From CAWCVR01 sp963799105 (GTDB lineage Bacteria > Acidobacteriota > Terriglobia > Bryobacterales > Bryobacteraceae), in assembly GCA_963799105.1 (NCBI GenBank), contig CAWCVR010000003.1, positions 124,001 to 188,000 of the forward strand: a stretch of 64,000 nucleotides of DNA, in the 5' to 3' direction. Of this stretch, positions 17,545-26,945 are shown in pieces (position 1 is the first letter of the stretch; each line of letters starts with the position of its first letter). Under the pieces are notes generated by a model. It did not search any database and had not been told where the DNA came from. It saw only the letters and a list, made by a program, of their open reading frames with translations. The position numbers were made by a program, and so were the translations under genes.

Positions 17545-17984
17545 GGTTTCTCCTTGCACTGCGGGCGCGCTCCAGCGGGCAGCGGCGGCGCTTCCATTCC
17601 GGCGCGCGGCAGCGATCCGTCCAGTTCCTGCCGCCAGTGGGCCACGTCGCCGGCGGGGCCGTAGCAGTAAATCATCAGCATGGGCGCGTCTCCCGTATTG
17701 GTGAGCTGGTGGAACACCCGCGGAGGGATGTACACGGCCTGTCCGGCAGACAGTTCGCGCCGCTCCTCGCCCAGGCACATTTCGCCCGAGCCCTCCACGA
17801 TGAAGTAGACTTCTTCCTGCTCCTGGTTGTGCCACGGCACCTGGCCGCCGCCCGGTTCCAGGGTGACGTGGCCCATGGAGAAAGCGGTGGCTTGAATGGG
17901 GCTGGCGCCGCCCACCAGGTTCCGCGTGCGGCGCCTGGCCGGATACGTGCGGCCCGGTATCCGGGCCAGATCGGCGATTGTCAT
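17541..17984 (-). CDS. Cupin-domain protein
   Basis: A 147-aa small cupin. ATG 17984 is preceded by GAGGAAGAC; a longer frame runs upstream into repeat DNA and was not chosen. Cupin motif 1 is PWHNQEQEEVYFIVEG and motif 2 GQAVYIPPRVFHQLTNTGDAP, giving His/Glu metal ligands. It could be a sugar isomerase or a sensor for the coupled dehydrogenase. First gene of a two-gene operon. Confidence 0.8.
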   Translation of the reverse strand: MTIADLARIPGRTYPARRRTRNLVGGASPIQATAFSMGHVTLEPGGGQVPWHNQEQEEVYFIVEGSGEMCLGEERRELSAGQAVYIPPRVFHQLTNTGDAPMLMIYCYGPAGDVAHWRQELDGSLPRAGMEAPPLPAGARPQCKEKP

Positions 17985-18048
17985 GACGTCTTCCTCCACA
18001 TGCCTACTTGCCAGGGCGAAGCCGCACATACTTGCTGGTGCGCAGCCA

Positions 18049-18291
18049 TGTACTACTACCTGTCAAATCCTTCGCGCGCCGCGACGGTTTTATGTGGGGC
18101 AGGCTGGCAGCCTGCGGCCGATTGTTAATCGGCCCGGCGAGCGGAGCTCGCCCGCGCGAGACGACCTGGCCCCCGGCAGCCCGGATTATCCCGCGCGGTT
18201 GGGTTGCGGCTCTGCTGCTCTGCGGGGCAGGTTGGTAACCTGCGGCGGACCCAAAGGGTACCCCGTCAACCCGCCTTTCGACGCTTGCACA
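18049..18291 (+). repeat. Interspersed hairpin repeat type A, copy 1
   Basis: About 240 bp beginning TGTACTACTACCTGTCAAAT and ending near ACGCTTGCAC. It contains 17-nt palindromes with 7-bp stems and 3-nt loops at 18099-18115 (GCAGGCT-GGC-AGCCTGC), 18117-18133 (GCCGATT-GTT-AATCGGC), 18136-18152 (GGCGAGC-GGA-GCTCGCC) and 18227-18243 (GCAGGTT-GGT-AACCTGC). Closely similar full copies lie at 26046 and 27870. It has no credible coding content. Confidence 0.9.
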
Positions 18292-18359
18292 CGGCCGCCC
18301 AGGCCGATTGCCGGGTGCACCAAACGATCTCCGATGACAGCCATCCCGCCCCACAACGG

Positions 18360-18674
18360 CTATCGTACCCGGCTCACCCGCAACGCCGCCACCAGCGTCT
18401 GGGAATAACCCTCCAGCGCCCGCTTCCCTCTGGGAGTCAGGCGGCAAACCGTCAGCGGAAACTTGCCCTTGAACTTCTTCTCGATGCCCACGTACCCGGC
18501 CTCTTCCAGCTTAGCGAGATGGCTCGACAGGTTGCCCTGGGTGAACCCGCCTTCGCGCTGCAGATAGAGAAAGTCCGCTTCCTCGACGCCCTGAAGAATC
18601 GTCATGATCATGAGGCGCACCGGTTCGTGAATCAGCCGGTCGATCTGCGCAAGATCCTGAATGCGCTCATTCAT
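18360..18674 (-). CDS. Winged-helix transcriptional regulator
   Basis: A 104-aa one-domain regulator. IDRLIHEPVRLMIMTILQGV begins the helix bundle; GGFTQGNLSSHLAKLEEAGYV is the helix-turn-helix with recognition helix, and the wing follows. This fits the HTH_34/MarR-like class that often controls adjacent membrane proteins. Its ATG overlaps the stop of the upstream membrane gene by 8 bp, so it is the last gene of a tightly coupled three-gene operon and probably autoregulates it. Confidence 0.82.
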   Translation of the reverse strand: MNERIQDLAQIDRLIHEPVRLMIMTILQGVEEADFLYLQREGGFTQGNLSSHLAKLEEAGYVGIEKKFKGKFPLTVCRLTPRGKRALEGYSQTLVAALRVSRVR

Positions 18675-19371
18675 GGGCGGCCGGCTCCACGGCCACAGGG
18701 CGGGGATGCGCCCGCAGGTAGCGCGCCAGCGTCCAGGTTCCTCGCGACAGCAGCCACGCTCCGCCGATCAGGACCGGAAGAAACTCCCGGCCATTGCGTG
18801 GCAGATCCATGCAGGCGGTGGCCCACCCCGCCACGGCGATGGGCAACACGCTCCACCAGGAGTACGGCCGCGCTTCGTGGCGGCTGAGAAAGTATATCAG
18901 CACGGTCGCAATGGTCATCGCAACGGGCACTCCCCAGCGTCCGTCCGCCCAGAGAACGATGGCGAAGGCTGCAACGAACATATATGCGGTGGAGTCGCGA
19001 AAGAGAGTGACGTTCCTGTCGCGGGGTTTCGGGTTTGCCGCGCCGGCCGTGCCGCCGGAGGGCGATCTCGGAATCGCGGGCGGGCGAACATATCCGGTGC
19101 GGGGATAGGTTACCCGCGCCTTGAGGAAATTGAGGATCTCCCGGTCGAACAAAAGCACCACGAAAAACCCGCACATGGCCACCGTCGTGACGGCGAAGAA
19201 GGCCCAGTAGCTCCCGATATCGAGGCGCCATGCCAACCCAGCGGCGCCCCACATGAGATAGGGCAGCCCGAACACGATCTCCGGGAGCCCGTCGCTGAAC
19301 CAGTAGGCGGCGGCGCGGCGGCCGGGAGAATCGGGTTGCCCTGCGGCGAGGTCCCGGATGCCCTCATTCAT
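18667..19371 (-). CDS. Membrane protein, paralogue 2 of a tandem pair
   Basis: A 234-aa protein with about five membrane segments, paralogous to its upstream neighbour. Shared blocks are RRAAAYWFSDGLPEIVFGLP, ARVTYPRTGYVRPPA, EARPYSWWSVLPIAVAGWA and GREFLPVLIGGAWLLSRGTW. The start is ATG 19371, which overlaps the previous stop by 8 bp (ATGAATGA). I know no function; similar membrane proteins occur beside the same type of regulator in acidobacteria. Confidence 0.68.
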   Translation of the reverse strand: MNEGIRDLAAGQPDSPGRRAAAYWFSDGLPEIVFGLPYLMWGAAGLAWRLDIGSYWAFFAVTTVAMCGFFVVLLFDREILNFLKARVTYPRTGYVRPPAIPRSPSGGTAGAANPKPRDRNVTLFRDSTAYMFVAAFAIVLWADGRWGVPVAMTIATVLIYFLSRHEARPYSWWSVLPIAVAGWATACMDLPRNGREFLPVLIGGAWLLSRGTWTLARYLRAHPRPVAVEPAAHE

Positions 19372-20020
19372 GGGATGTCGCCTCCATAGCCGCGGAGCGC
19401 GGATGCGCCCGCAGATAGTGCACCAGCGTCCAGGTCCCTCGCGCCAGCAGCCACGCTCCGCCAATCAGGATCGGCAGGAACTCGCGGCTCTTGACCGACA
19501 GATCCAGCCAGGCGGAGGCCAGCCCCGCCACGGCAATCGGCAGCACGCTCCACCACACGTATGGGCGCGCTTCCCGGCGGTTGGCGGCGTAGATCCACGC
19601 GGCCACCACAGCCATCAGAAGCGGCACCATCCACTGGCTGTCCCAGAAGTGGACGAAGGTCAAAGCTACCCAGAACAGCCACACGGTGGACCACGGGAAG
19701 CCGGTAACGTTCTCGTCTTTCCCGGATCCCCGCGGAGGCGCCGGCGGGCGAACGTACCCCGTGCGGGGATACGTCAAACGGGCCTTGAGGCGATCGAGGA
19801 TCTTTCGGTCCCACACGAACAGGATCATGAACCCGAGCAGGGCCGCATACACAATGGGCCCCATCCAGTGGCTTGGCGCGTGAAGACTCCGGACCATCCC
19901 CACGCCACCAAAAATGAGATAGGCCAGCCCGAAGGCCATCTCGGGAAGCCCGTCGCTGAACCAGTAAACCGCGGCGCGGCGGCCGGGGGAACCTGGTTGC
20001 CCTGCGGCCTCGTCCTTCAT
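19364..20020 (-). CDS. Membrane protein, paralogue 1 of a tandem pair
   Basis: A 218-aa protein with about five membrane segments and the same signature blocks as the next gene (RRAAVYWFSDGLPEMAFGLA, ARLTYPRTGYVRPPAPP, EARPYVWWSVLPIAVAGLA). ATG 20020 is preferred over an upstream start because it aligns with the paralogue. First gene of the operon. Gene duplication produced the pair, including the identical 8-bp overlap junctions. Function unknown. Confidence 0.68.
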   Translation of the reverse strand: MKDEAAGQPGSPGRRAAVYWFSDGLPEMAFGLAYLIFGGVGMVRSLHAPSHWMGPIVYAALLGFMILFVWDRKILDRLKARLTYPRTGYVRPPAPPRGSGKDENVTGFPWSTVWLFWVALTFVHFWDSQWMVPLLMAVVAAWIYAANRREARPYVWWSVLPIAVAGLASAWLDLSVKSREFLPILIGGAWLLARGTWTLVHYLRAHPRSAAMEATSHE

Positions 20021-20079
20021 GCAATCTAGTCTGCAACGCAAACTACACTGTGTCAAGGACTATTTTTGGGGCCGAGCCC

Positions 20080-21331
20080 TTACTGCACCGCTTCCCGCCC
20101 CACCGCCAGATTCACCTGCGCCGCGGCCGACAGGTACGCTCCCACCAGGTTCAGGTAGGCGACGTAAGTCGCGCGGTAGTCTCGCTGCGAATCCAGGTAG
20201 TCCAGGAGCGCGGCCTGGCCGTGCTGGTAGGAATATTCGGTGGTGTCGCGAATGTTCGTGGCCAGTTGCAGGTATTTCGCCTTGTAGGGCTTCAGCAACT
20301 CCACCGTGCTCGCCAGCGTCGCGTAGGCCGAATCCACGTCGCCGTAAACATGCGCCTCGGCGGCCTCCTTAAGCTTTTCGGCGTGCGCGATGTCCAGTTC
20401 CGTGCGCAGCTTCTCGCCCTGGTTCCGGTCGAAAATCCGCAGCGGAATCTGCACGCCGAAACCGATGTAGCCCTGCAGCGGCGGGTTATGGCCAGCATCG
20501 AACGTGAACGTAGGGTCGGTCGAGCCGTTGGCCACCGCCAGCCGGTGATCCGTCTTGGCCTTCTCGATGGCCTGCACGGCGGCCTTCAGATCCGGCCGCG
20601 TATCCAGCGCCTGCGTGCGAAACTCATCCACCGGGAGGATGCGCTCGTTGAAATCGAATGGCCCGGTAACATCGAAGCGGTCCACTTGGGTCCGGTCGTT
20701 GAGCAGTTGCAGTAACTGGATCTTGGCGGTTCGCAGATTCACCTGCGCCGTCTGGAAATCGGATTCGTATTGCACCCGCTGCAACTCCAGGCGGTTCAGA
20801 TCCACCTGGGCGATGTCGCCCGCCTTGAAGCGGTCGCGGCTGATGGCCAGCTCCTTGTCGAAATACTCCAGGTTGTCCTTTGCCAATGCCAGCACGGCCT
20901 TCGCCTGCAAGGTCTGGACGAAGGCGCTGCGCAGGCTGAAGAGCCAGCGTGCGGATCAGGTCGGCCTGTTGCGACTGGCTGATGGCGGTGGCTTCCCGGG
21001 CGCTGTCCCGCCGCAGTTCGCGCTTGTGTTCGCGCTCGTGCAGGTAGCTCAAGCCGATCATCGGAAACACCGCCGTCAGCGGCCGGTAGGGCTGAAACGA
21101 GAACGGCTGCAACTGATCGAGGCTGAATGTCGCACCCGGATTCGGGCGCAGGTACGCCGTAATCTCGGCGGCCTTCGATTCGTCGATATTGATTTCGCCC
21201 GCCCGCAAACTGGGGTTGGCAGCGGCGAATTTGGCCCGCACCTGCGGCCAGTCCAACGCCGCCTGCGGTTTGCGGCGATGCGAACTGCGCCACCGCCGCC
21301 AATATCAGACCGCACCAATAACCTCTCGCAT
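20080..21331 (-). CDS. cusC: Outer-membrane efflux protein (TolC/CusC family), frameshifted
   Basis: TolC-type outer-membrane channel for the RND pump encoded upstream. The C-terminal part from about 20935 reads well (LAKDNLEYFDKELAISRDRF, QRVQYESDFQTAQVNLRTAK, QHGQAALLDYLDSQRDYRAT). The N-terminal mature part (LDWPQVRAKFAAANPSL) is in another frame up to about 21260. A hydrophobic signal-like stretch (LILAAVAQFASPQT) is in a third, with ATG 21331 shifted again. At least two single-base shifts, near 20940 and 21260-21290, are needed. Either the gene is decaying or the assembly has indels. Last gene of the operon. Confidence 0.72.
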
Positions 21332-21339
21332 GGGTAACC

Positions 21340-24300
21340 TCATACCTGTAACGTATCTCCGTCGCGCGCCACCAGCGCATAAAGCACCGGCGACAGGAAA
21401 ATGGAAAGCAGCAGCCGGGACGCCAGACCGGCGACGATCACGATGGCGAAGGGCTTCTGCGAATCGCTGCCAATGCCCGTGGACATGGCTGCCGGCAGCA
21501 GACCGAAACAGGCCACCAGTGCGGTCATCATGATGGGACGCAGGCGTAGCAGCGAGGCTTCAAGCGTCGCGGTCAGGATGTCCTTCCCCTCCAGACGCAG
21601 CTTGTTGATGAACGAGTACAAGATGACGCTGGTCTGCACCGCCACGCCCATCAGTGCCACGAACCCCAGCATCGAGGACACGCTGAAGTTGGTGTGCGTG
21701 AGGCGCAACGCCAGCAACCCACCCACGGGTTCGGTGACCAGCACGCTCAGGAAAATGATGACCGGGAACTTGAAGTTCCCGTAGAGCGCGAACAGGATGC
21801 CGAGAATCAGGATCACGGTCATGGGCAGGATGATCTTCATCTGCGCCCGCGATGCCAGATACTCCTTGTACTCGCCGCCCCAATCGAACTTATACCCGAT
21901 GGGCAGTTTGACGGCGGCGTCCACCCTCTTGCGGGCCTCGGCCACGGCGCTGGCCAGGTCGCGTCCCTCCACGCTGAACTGCACGCCGATATAGCGCGAG
22001 TTACTCTCGCGGTAGATGAGTGAGGCGCCGCTTTCCACCCTTACGTCGCAGAACTGGCCGAGCGGCATGTACTGGCCGTCGGGCGTGGCGATGAGCATGT
22101 TGCGGATGGCGTTCTCGTCGCTGCGGAAGGGCTCCTGCATGCGCACCACCAGGTCGAACTGGCGCTCGCCCTGAATCACCTGGGTGGCGGCCTGCCCGCC
22201 CATGGCCGTGCCGATCAGGGTGTTGATGTCGCTCACGTTCAACCCATAGCGCGCCAGTTTGGCGCGGTCGGGAGTGACGATCAGGCTGGGCTGGCCGGTC
22301 TCGCGCACCGCGGTGATCTCGGTAATCCCGGGCGTCTTCGTCAGAATGTCCTTCACCTCGGTGGCCTTCTCGTTGAGCAGGTTGAGATCGGGGCCGAAGA
22401 TCTTCACCGCCAGTGCGCTCTTGAGCCCGGTTTCGGCTTCGTCCACGGCGTCCTCGGCCGGCTGTGTGTAATTGAAGATGACGCCGGGGAAGGCCGCCAG
22501 TTTCTTCTGCACCGCCTCGATGAGCAGCGGCTTAGTGTGGATCTCGCCCTTCCAGGCCGCATCGTTGTAAGGCTTCAGGCCAACGTAGAATTCGTTGTTG
22601 TAGAAGCCGGTGGGGTCGGTGCCGTCGTCGGGGCGGCCCAACTCGTTGGCTACGGTGGTGACCTGCGGAAAGCTCATCAGGATCTCGCGGATCTCGGGCG
22701 ACAGCTTGGAAGCCTCTTCGAACGAGATGGTGTAGGGCGTCGTCGCCCGCACCCACAGCGCGCCTTCGTCCAGGTGGGGCATGAACTCGCCGCCGATGGA
22801 GGGGATCAGCAGTAGCGAACTGCCGAACACCGCCAGAACCGCCGCCACCGTCACGAACCGGTGGCGCAGGCACCAGCCCAGCATCCGCCCGTAGACCGCG
22901 CGAATACGCTCGTAAAACCATACCCGCGGCTCGTGCACGTGTTTTCGCAGGAAGTATGCGCACAGCACCGGCAGCACGGTGAGCGTGCACAGAAGCGCAC
23001 CCACCAGGGCGAACGACATGGTATCCGCCATGGGCTGGAAGAGCCGGCCGGACGGGCCGCTCAGCACGTAGATAGGAAGGTAGCCCGCGATGATCACGGC
23101 GATGGCGTAGAAGATGGGCCGCTCCACGTCGCGCGCCGCCGCGCGGATCACGCCGGCAAGGTCGTATTCCTCGTCCTTGCGGGCCGCCAACTCGCGGAAG
23201 ATGTTTTCCACCATCACCACCGACCCGTCCACGATGATGCCGAAATCGATGGCGCCGATGGAGAGCAGGTTGGCCGGAATGTGAGCCCAGTCCAGGCAGA
23301 TGAAGGAGAACAGCAGGGCGAACGGAATGGTCACCGCCACGATCAGCGCGGTGCGCACGTTGAACAGGAAGAGCCCGAGGATCACCAGCACCAGCAACAT
23401 GCCGCGCAGCAGATTGTCCTCGACCGTGGTGGTGGTCTCGCCGATCAGGCTTTGCCGGTCGTAGTAGGGCACGATCTTAACGTCCGGCGGCAGCACATGC
23501 TCGTTGAGTTCCTGGGTCATGGCCTCCACGCGCTTGAGAACCACCTGTGCCTGCTCGCCCACGCGCATTAGGATGACGCCCTCGACGGCTTCATTCTGGT
23601 GCATGTACCCGAACTGGCCCAGGCGCGGCGCGAAGCCGATCTTCACTTCCGAGAGGTCGCGGATGCGCACCGGGATGCCGGTCTTCTCCTGCACGATGAT
23701 GTTGCCGATGTCGTCCGTATTGCGCACCAGGCCCAGCCCGCGGATGTAATAGAACTGGCCGCCCTGCGTATAGAAACCGCCGCCCGGCGTTGGCGTTGTT
23801 ATTGCCCAGTTGCTGGAAGATCTGCGGCACGCTGAAACGCCATAGGCGAACAGCTTGTTGGGATCGAGCAGCACCTGGTATTGCATGGTGGTGCCGCCGA
23901 AGCCGGAATCGTCGGCCACGCCCTGTATGGAGCGGTAGTGGCGTTCCAGCACCCAGTCTTCCAGCACCTTGAGATCCTGCGGCGAGCGGTCGGGGCTCTG
24001 CAACACGTAGCGGTAGATCAGGCCACTGGGGCTGTAGAGCGGCGAGAGGCTGGGCGTGAGGCCGGTGGGCATCTGGGCGTTGGCCATGCGCTCGAAGGTC
24101 TGCTCGCGGACGAAGTAGGGGTCCGCGCCGTACTCGAAATTCATGGCGATGAACGAGAGGCCGTAGAGCGAAATCGAGCGCAGCGAGTCCAGCCGCGGGA
24201 ATGCCGTTCAGTTCGATTTCGAGCGGAATCGTTACCAGCCGCTCCACCTCCTCGGAGGCGTGGCCGGGCCATTGCGTGATCAGCTCCACGTGCGGCGGCG

Positions 24301-24427
24301 AAAGATCCGGGTAGGCGTCGATGGGCAGGTTCTGGAAGCTCCATGCGCCCCACACCATCATGGCCAGCGCCGCGATCACGATCAGAAACGGCTGTTTGAG
24401 TGCGAAGGAAACGAGTCGGGCGATCAT
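21340..24427 (-). CDS. cusA: RND heavy-metal efflux transporter (CusA/CzcA family), frameshifted
   Basis: About 1029 aa of inner-membrane proton-driven pump. The N-terminus (RLVSFALKQPFLIVIAALA then AYPDLSPPHVELITQWPG) is in one frame down to about 24195; the rest continues in the next (MNFEYGADPYFVREQTFERM). Near 23838 and 23786 two further shifts compensate each other, so about 17 residues (expected VPQIFQQLGNNNANAG) are misread. The body is well conserved: membrane helices around GAIDFGIIVDGSVVMVENIF and GFVALMGVAVQTSVILYSFI, and periplasmic porter domains. Substrate metal cannot be assigned. Overlaps cusC by translation spacing of a few bases. Confidence 0.8.
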
Positions 24428-24439
24428 GTGGTTTGCGCC

Positions 24440-25636
24440 TTATTGGATGCTCGTGGCGAACTGCAGGAACAGGCTGCCGTCGGCCAGCACCCGGTCGCTC
24501 TTTTCGAGGCCGCTCTGGACCGCGACCATGCCGTCCTGCTGCGTGCCGATGGCGACCGACCGCTGCGCGAACTTGCCCGGCTCCGCCTCCACGTACACGA
24601 TGGGCTCGTTCTTGTCGTCGCGCAGCACCGCCGCCACCGGCACCGCCAGCACGCTCGAACGCGTAAAGGTGCGGATCGTCGCCTCCACGAACATGTCTTT
24701 CTTCAGCAGCCCGTCGATATTGTGCGTGACGATGCGCACCGGCGTGGTGCGCGTGGCCGGGTCCACGAACGCCCCGACGTAATTCACCGTGCCGCGGAAG
24801 GTGCGCGCGCTGGCCGGGTTGGTTTCCTCCACCGGATCGCCCGTGCGCACCAGCGGCAGGTCGCGGTCGAAAATATGGCCTTGCACCCACACCGTGGAAA
24901 CGTCGCTGAGCATGAAGCAGACCGTGGTACCCGCCTGGATCAGCATTCCGGGCGATACCAGCTTCTGCACCACCACGCCGGCGATGGGCGCGCGCACCGC
25001 CAGCTCCGTGCCGATGGCCGTGCCCTGCCGTTCGGCCTGGTCGATCTCATCCCGCGTGATGCCGAAAATCCGCAGCGCCTGCAGGCTGGTCTGCACGTCG
25101 GTCATGGCGTCGTTGTAGTCCGCCTCGGCGCTCTCCGTGTCCTTGCCCGCCACGGCGCCGTGCGCCAGCAGGTCCTTCATCCGGTCCACGATGCGCTTGG
25201 CCAGCACTTCCCGGTTGCGCGCCTTGCGGTACGCCGAGATGGCGTTGGCCACGTCCGGACTGGAGACGTAGAGCAGCGGATCGCCCGCCTTCACGTTCGC
25301 CCCCGTATCCACCAGGATGCGCGTGATGGGCCCGTTCACTTGCGTGATGGCTTGCGTGGTATGGTCGGCGTCCCAATCCACGGTGCCGGTCGTGTGGACC
25401 GCCACCTGCCAGGTCCGGCTTTCCACCGCCACCACTTTCAGGTGCGCCATCTGGTCCTGCGGAACGGTGAACAGCGCGGGCTTCACCGCCGCGCCATCGC
25501 CGGCGGACTTACCCTCCACCTGCTTCAGCGTCCCGCAGGCGCATTGCGAAACGCTCAGCGCCAGGAACAGCGCTCCCCCCAGCCACAACTCCGGATATCG
25601 CGCCCCGCCTTGCATGCTCGACGATTGAGTCGGCAT
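24440..25636 (-). CDS. cusB: RND periplasmic adaptor (CusB/CzcB family)
   Basis: A 398-aa membrane-fusion protein linking pump and outer-membrane channel. The N-terminal hydrophobic segment (LWLGGALFLALSVSQCACG) is a signal or lipoprotein anchor. The biotinyl-lipoyl-like domain is split around the helical hairpin (VNGPITRILVDTGANVKAGD ... RAPIAGVVVQKLVSPGMLIQ). Beta-barrel and membrane-proximal domains follow. Reading frame is intact, in contrast with its two partners. The gene ends 13 bp before cusA. Confidence 0.88.
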   Translation of the reverse strand: MPTQSSSMQGGARYPELWLGGALFLALSVSQCACGTLKQVEGKSAGDGAAVKPALFTVPQDQMAHLKVVAVESRTWQVAVHTTGTVDWDADHTTQAITQVNGPITRILVDTGANVKAGDPLLYVSSPDVANAISAYRKARNREVLAKRIVDRMKDLLAHGAVAGKDTESAEADYNDAMTDVQTSLQALRIFGITRDEIDQAERQGTAIGTELAVRAPIAGVVVQKLVSPGMLIQAGTTVCFMLSDVSTVWVQGHIFDRDLPLVRTGDPVEETNPASARTFRGTVNYVGAFVDPATRTTPVRIVTHNIDGLLKKDMFVEATIRTFTRSSVLAVPVAAVLRDDKNEPIVYVEAEPGKFAQRSVAIGTQQDGMVAVQSGLEKSDRVLADGSLFLQFATSIQ

Positions 25637-25716
25637 AGAGCATTCCCTCTCTCTTGACGGCTATTTTTCAGACAAATGCTGGCCCAGCGGTGCATTGCGC
25701 CGCCAAACCGCAAAGT

Positions 25717-26019
25717 TTACAAGTGGAGAGAGGAGGCGGGAGGCGCTCTGGAAGAACGTGTCGGGAGCGCAACTTCGTGGATCGACTGGATCTCCGGAGC
25801 GGATTCCAGGCACACCGCGCAAAGCACCGGCGTCACGGCGATGCTCGCCGGAGTGTGCAGGAACGGTATCGGACCCACATGGCACAGCGCGCAGCAGTGA
25901 CCTTCGTGCTGCTCGCTTTGCGAAACAAAAGCGGACGACTGGGCGGCGACTACCAGGCACAACAGCGGCAACAGCATTGCCAACCGTAGCCCGGAGCGCG
26001 CACCTTTGCCCATCTGCAT
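25717..26019 (-). CDS. Small secreted Cys/His-rich protein, first gene of the efflux operon
   Basis: A 100-aa protein with a signal peptide (LRLAMLLPLLCLVVAAQSSA) and a short mature part containing EQHEGHCCALCHVGPIPF and TPVLCAVCLESAP. The two Cys-X2-Cys pairs and nearby His residues could bind a soft metal. It lies 80 bp upstream of cusB in the same direction, with a type A repeat directly upstream. A periplasmic metal chaperone or sensor role is inferred from position and composition only. Confidence 0.55.
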   Translation of the reverse strand: MQMGKGARSGLRLAMLLPLLCLVVAAQSSAFVSQSEQHEGHCCALCHVGPIPFLHTPASIAVTPVLCAVCLESAPEIQSIHEVALPTRSSRAPPASSLHL

Positions 26020-26045
26020 CCAGTATACCCGCGGCCCACCGCCCT

Positions 26046-26300
26046 TGTACTACTACCTGTCAAATTCTTCGCGCGCCGCGACGGTTTTATGTGGGGCAGG
26101 CTGGCAGCCTGCGGCCGATTGCGGGTGCCCTCTGGGCGCGGCCCGGCGAGCGGAGCTCGCCTGCGCGCGAGACGATCCGGCCCCCGGCAGCCCGGAATAT
26201 CTTGCGCGGTTGGGTTGCGGCTCTGCTGCCATGCGGGGCAGGTTGGCAACCTGCGGCCCCGCCCAAAGGGCACCCGCAATCGGCCCGGCGAGCGAAGCTC
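26046..26300 (+). repeat. Interspersed hairpin repeat type A, copy 2
   Basis: Starts TGTACTACTACCTGTCAAAT as in the other copies. It carries GCAGGCT-GGC-AGCCTGC, GGCGAGC-GGA-GCTCGCC and GCAGGTT-GGC-AACCTGC. Where the others have the GCCGATT hairpin it has a different GC-rich segment, and beyond 26285 a second GGCGAGC-GAA-GCTCGC unit follows. Further degenerate repeat sequence continues to about 26450. Lies in the 5' region of the efflux operon. Confidence 0.88.
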
Positions 26301-26512
26301 GCGCTCCCGCGGCTGACCAACCGGCGCCGAGAGCTCCGGGCATCTCACCTGGTTTGGTTGCCGCTGTGTTGCTCTGCGGGCCGGGTCGGCAATCGGCCCA
26401 CAACCGCCGCGGGATGCCCGCCGCCATGGGCCCATGCCCCACAAAGGCGCCGCCGCACGCCCGGCGCCGATCCCCCCGCCGTGGGCCCGCACTACGGCCA
26501 CAGGCTGGCCGG

Positions 26513-26542
26513 AAAAAAGATCGAGGGCCCCGTCGGGCCCTC
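26513..26542 (-). terminator. Rho-independent terminator of the cold-shock gene
   Basis: On the minus strand an 8-bp perfect stem (GAGGGCCC/GGGCCCTC, 26523-26542) with a 4-nt loop is followed by GATC and six T residues (26513-26518). It lies 27 bp after the csp stop codon. Confidence 0.85.
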
Positions 26543-26568
26543 TCCCGGTTGTCGGATTGGAAACCGCC

Positions 26569-26772
26569 TCAGACCTTCAAAACGTTCTCGGCTTGCAGAC
26601 CCTTGGGCCCCTGCTTGACCTCAAACTCCACTTCGGAGCCTTCGTCCAGGCTCCGGTAACCGGCAGACTGGATTGCCGAAAAGTGAACGAACACATCGTC
26701 GCCGCTCGCCCTCTGGATGAATCCATAGCCTTTGGCGGCATTGAACCACTTCACAGTACCTTTTTCCTTCAC
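26569..26772 (-). CDS. cspA: Cold-shock protein
   Basis: A 67-aa OB-fold RNA/ssDNA chaperone. RNP1 is KGYGFIQR and RNP2 VFVHFSAI; the start is GTVKWFNAAKGYGF. I place the start at GTG 26772, behind AGGAGAAGG, because this gives the standard length; an in-frame ATG at 26817 would add 15 untypical residues. CSPs melt RNA structure in the cytoplasm. A strong terminator follows. Confidence 0.92.
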   Translation of the reverse strand: MKEKGTVKWFNAAKGYGFIQRASGDDVFVHFSAIQSAGYRSLDEGSEVEFEVKQGPKGLQAENVLKV

Positions 26773-26945
26773 TACACCTTCTCCTATGACTTGTTCGTCG
26801 TGCTCTTGGGTTCCCACAAGGAAAGCGGACTTCCGTGGCTTACTAGAAGGATCCAGGCGCGGCCAAACAACCTATTGTTCAAACTGCGTAGGTATTCTCT
26901 CAGATGGCATGGGCCGGGTCAAGTAGGGGATGATGGGTGGAAGCC

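Noticed and set aside
18004..18447. Short frames through the type A repeats (peptides such as CGAGWQPAADC or GQAGSLRPI)
   Set aside because: The same peptides appear at every repeat copy in either orientation; they come from repeat DNA and not from genes.
26820..26945. Possible TPP riboswitch before thiL
   Set aside because: No CUGAGA or other conserved TPP aptamer elements are visible, and the gap contains the csp promoter region.
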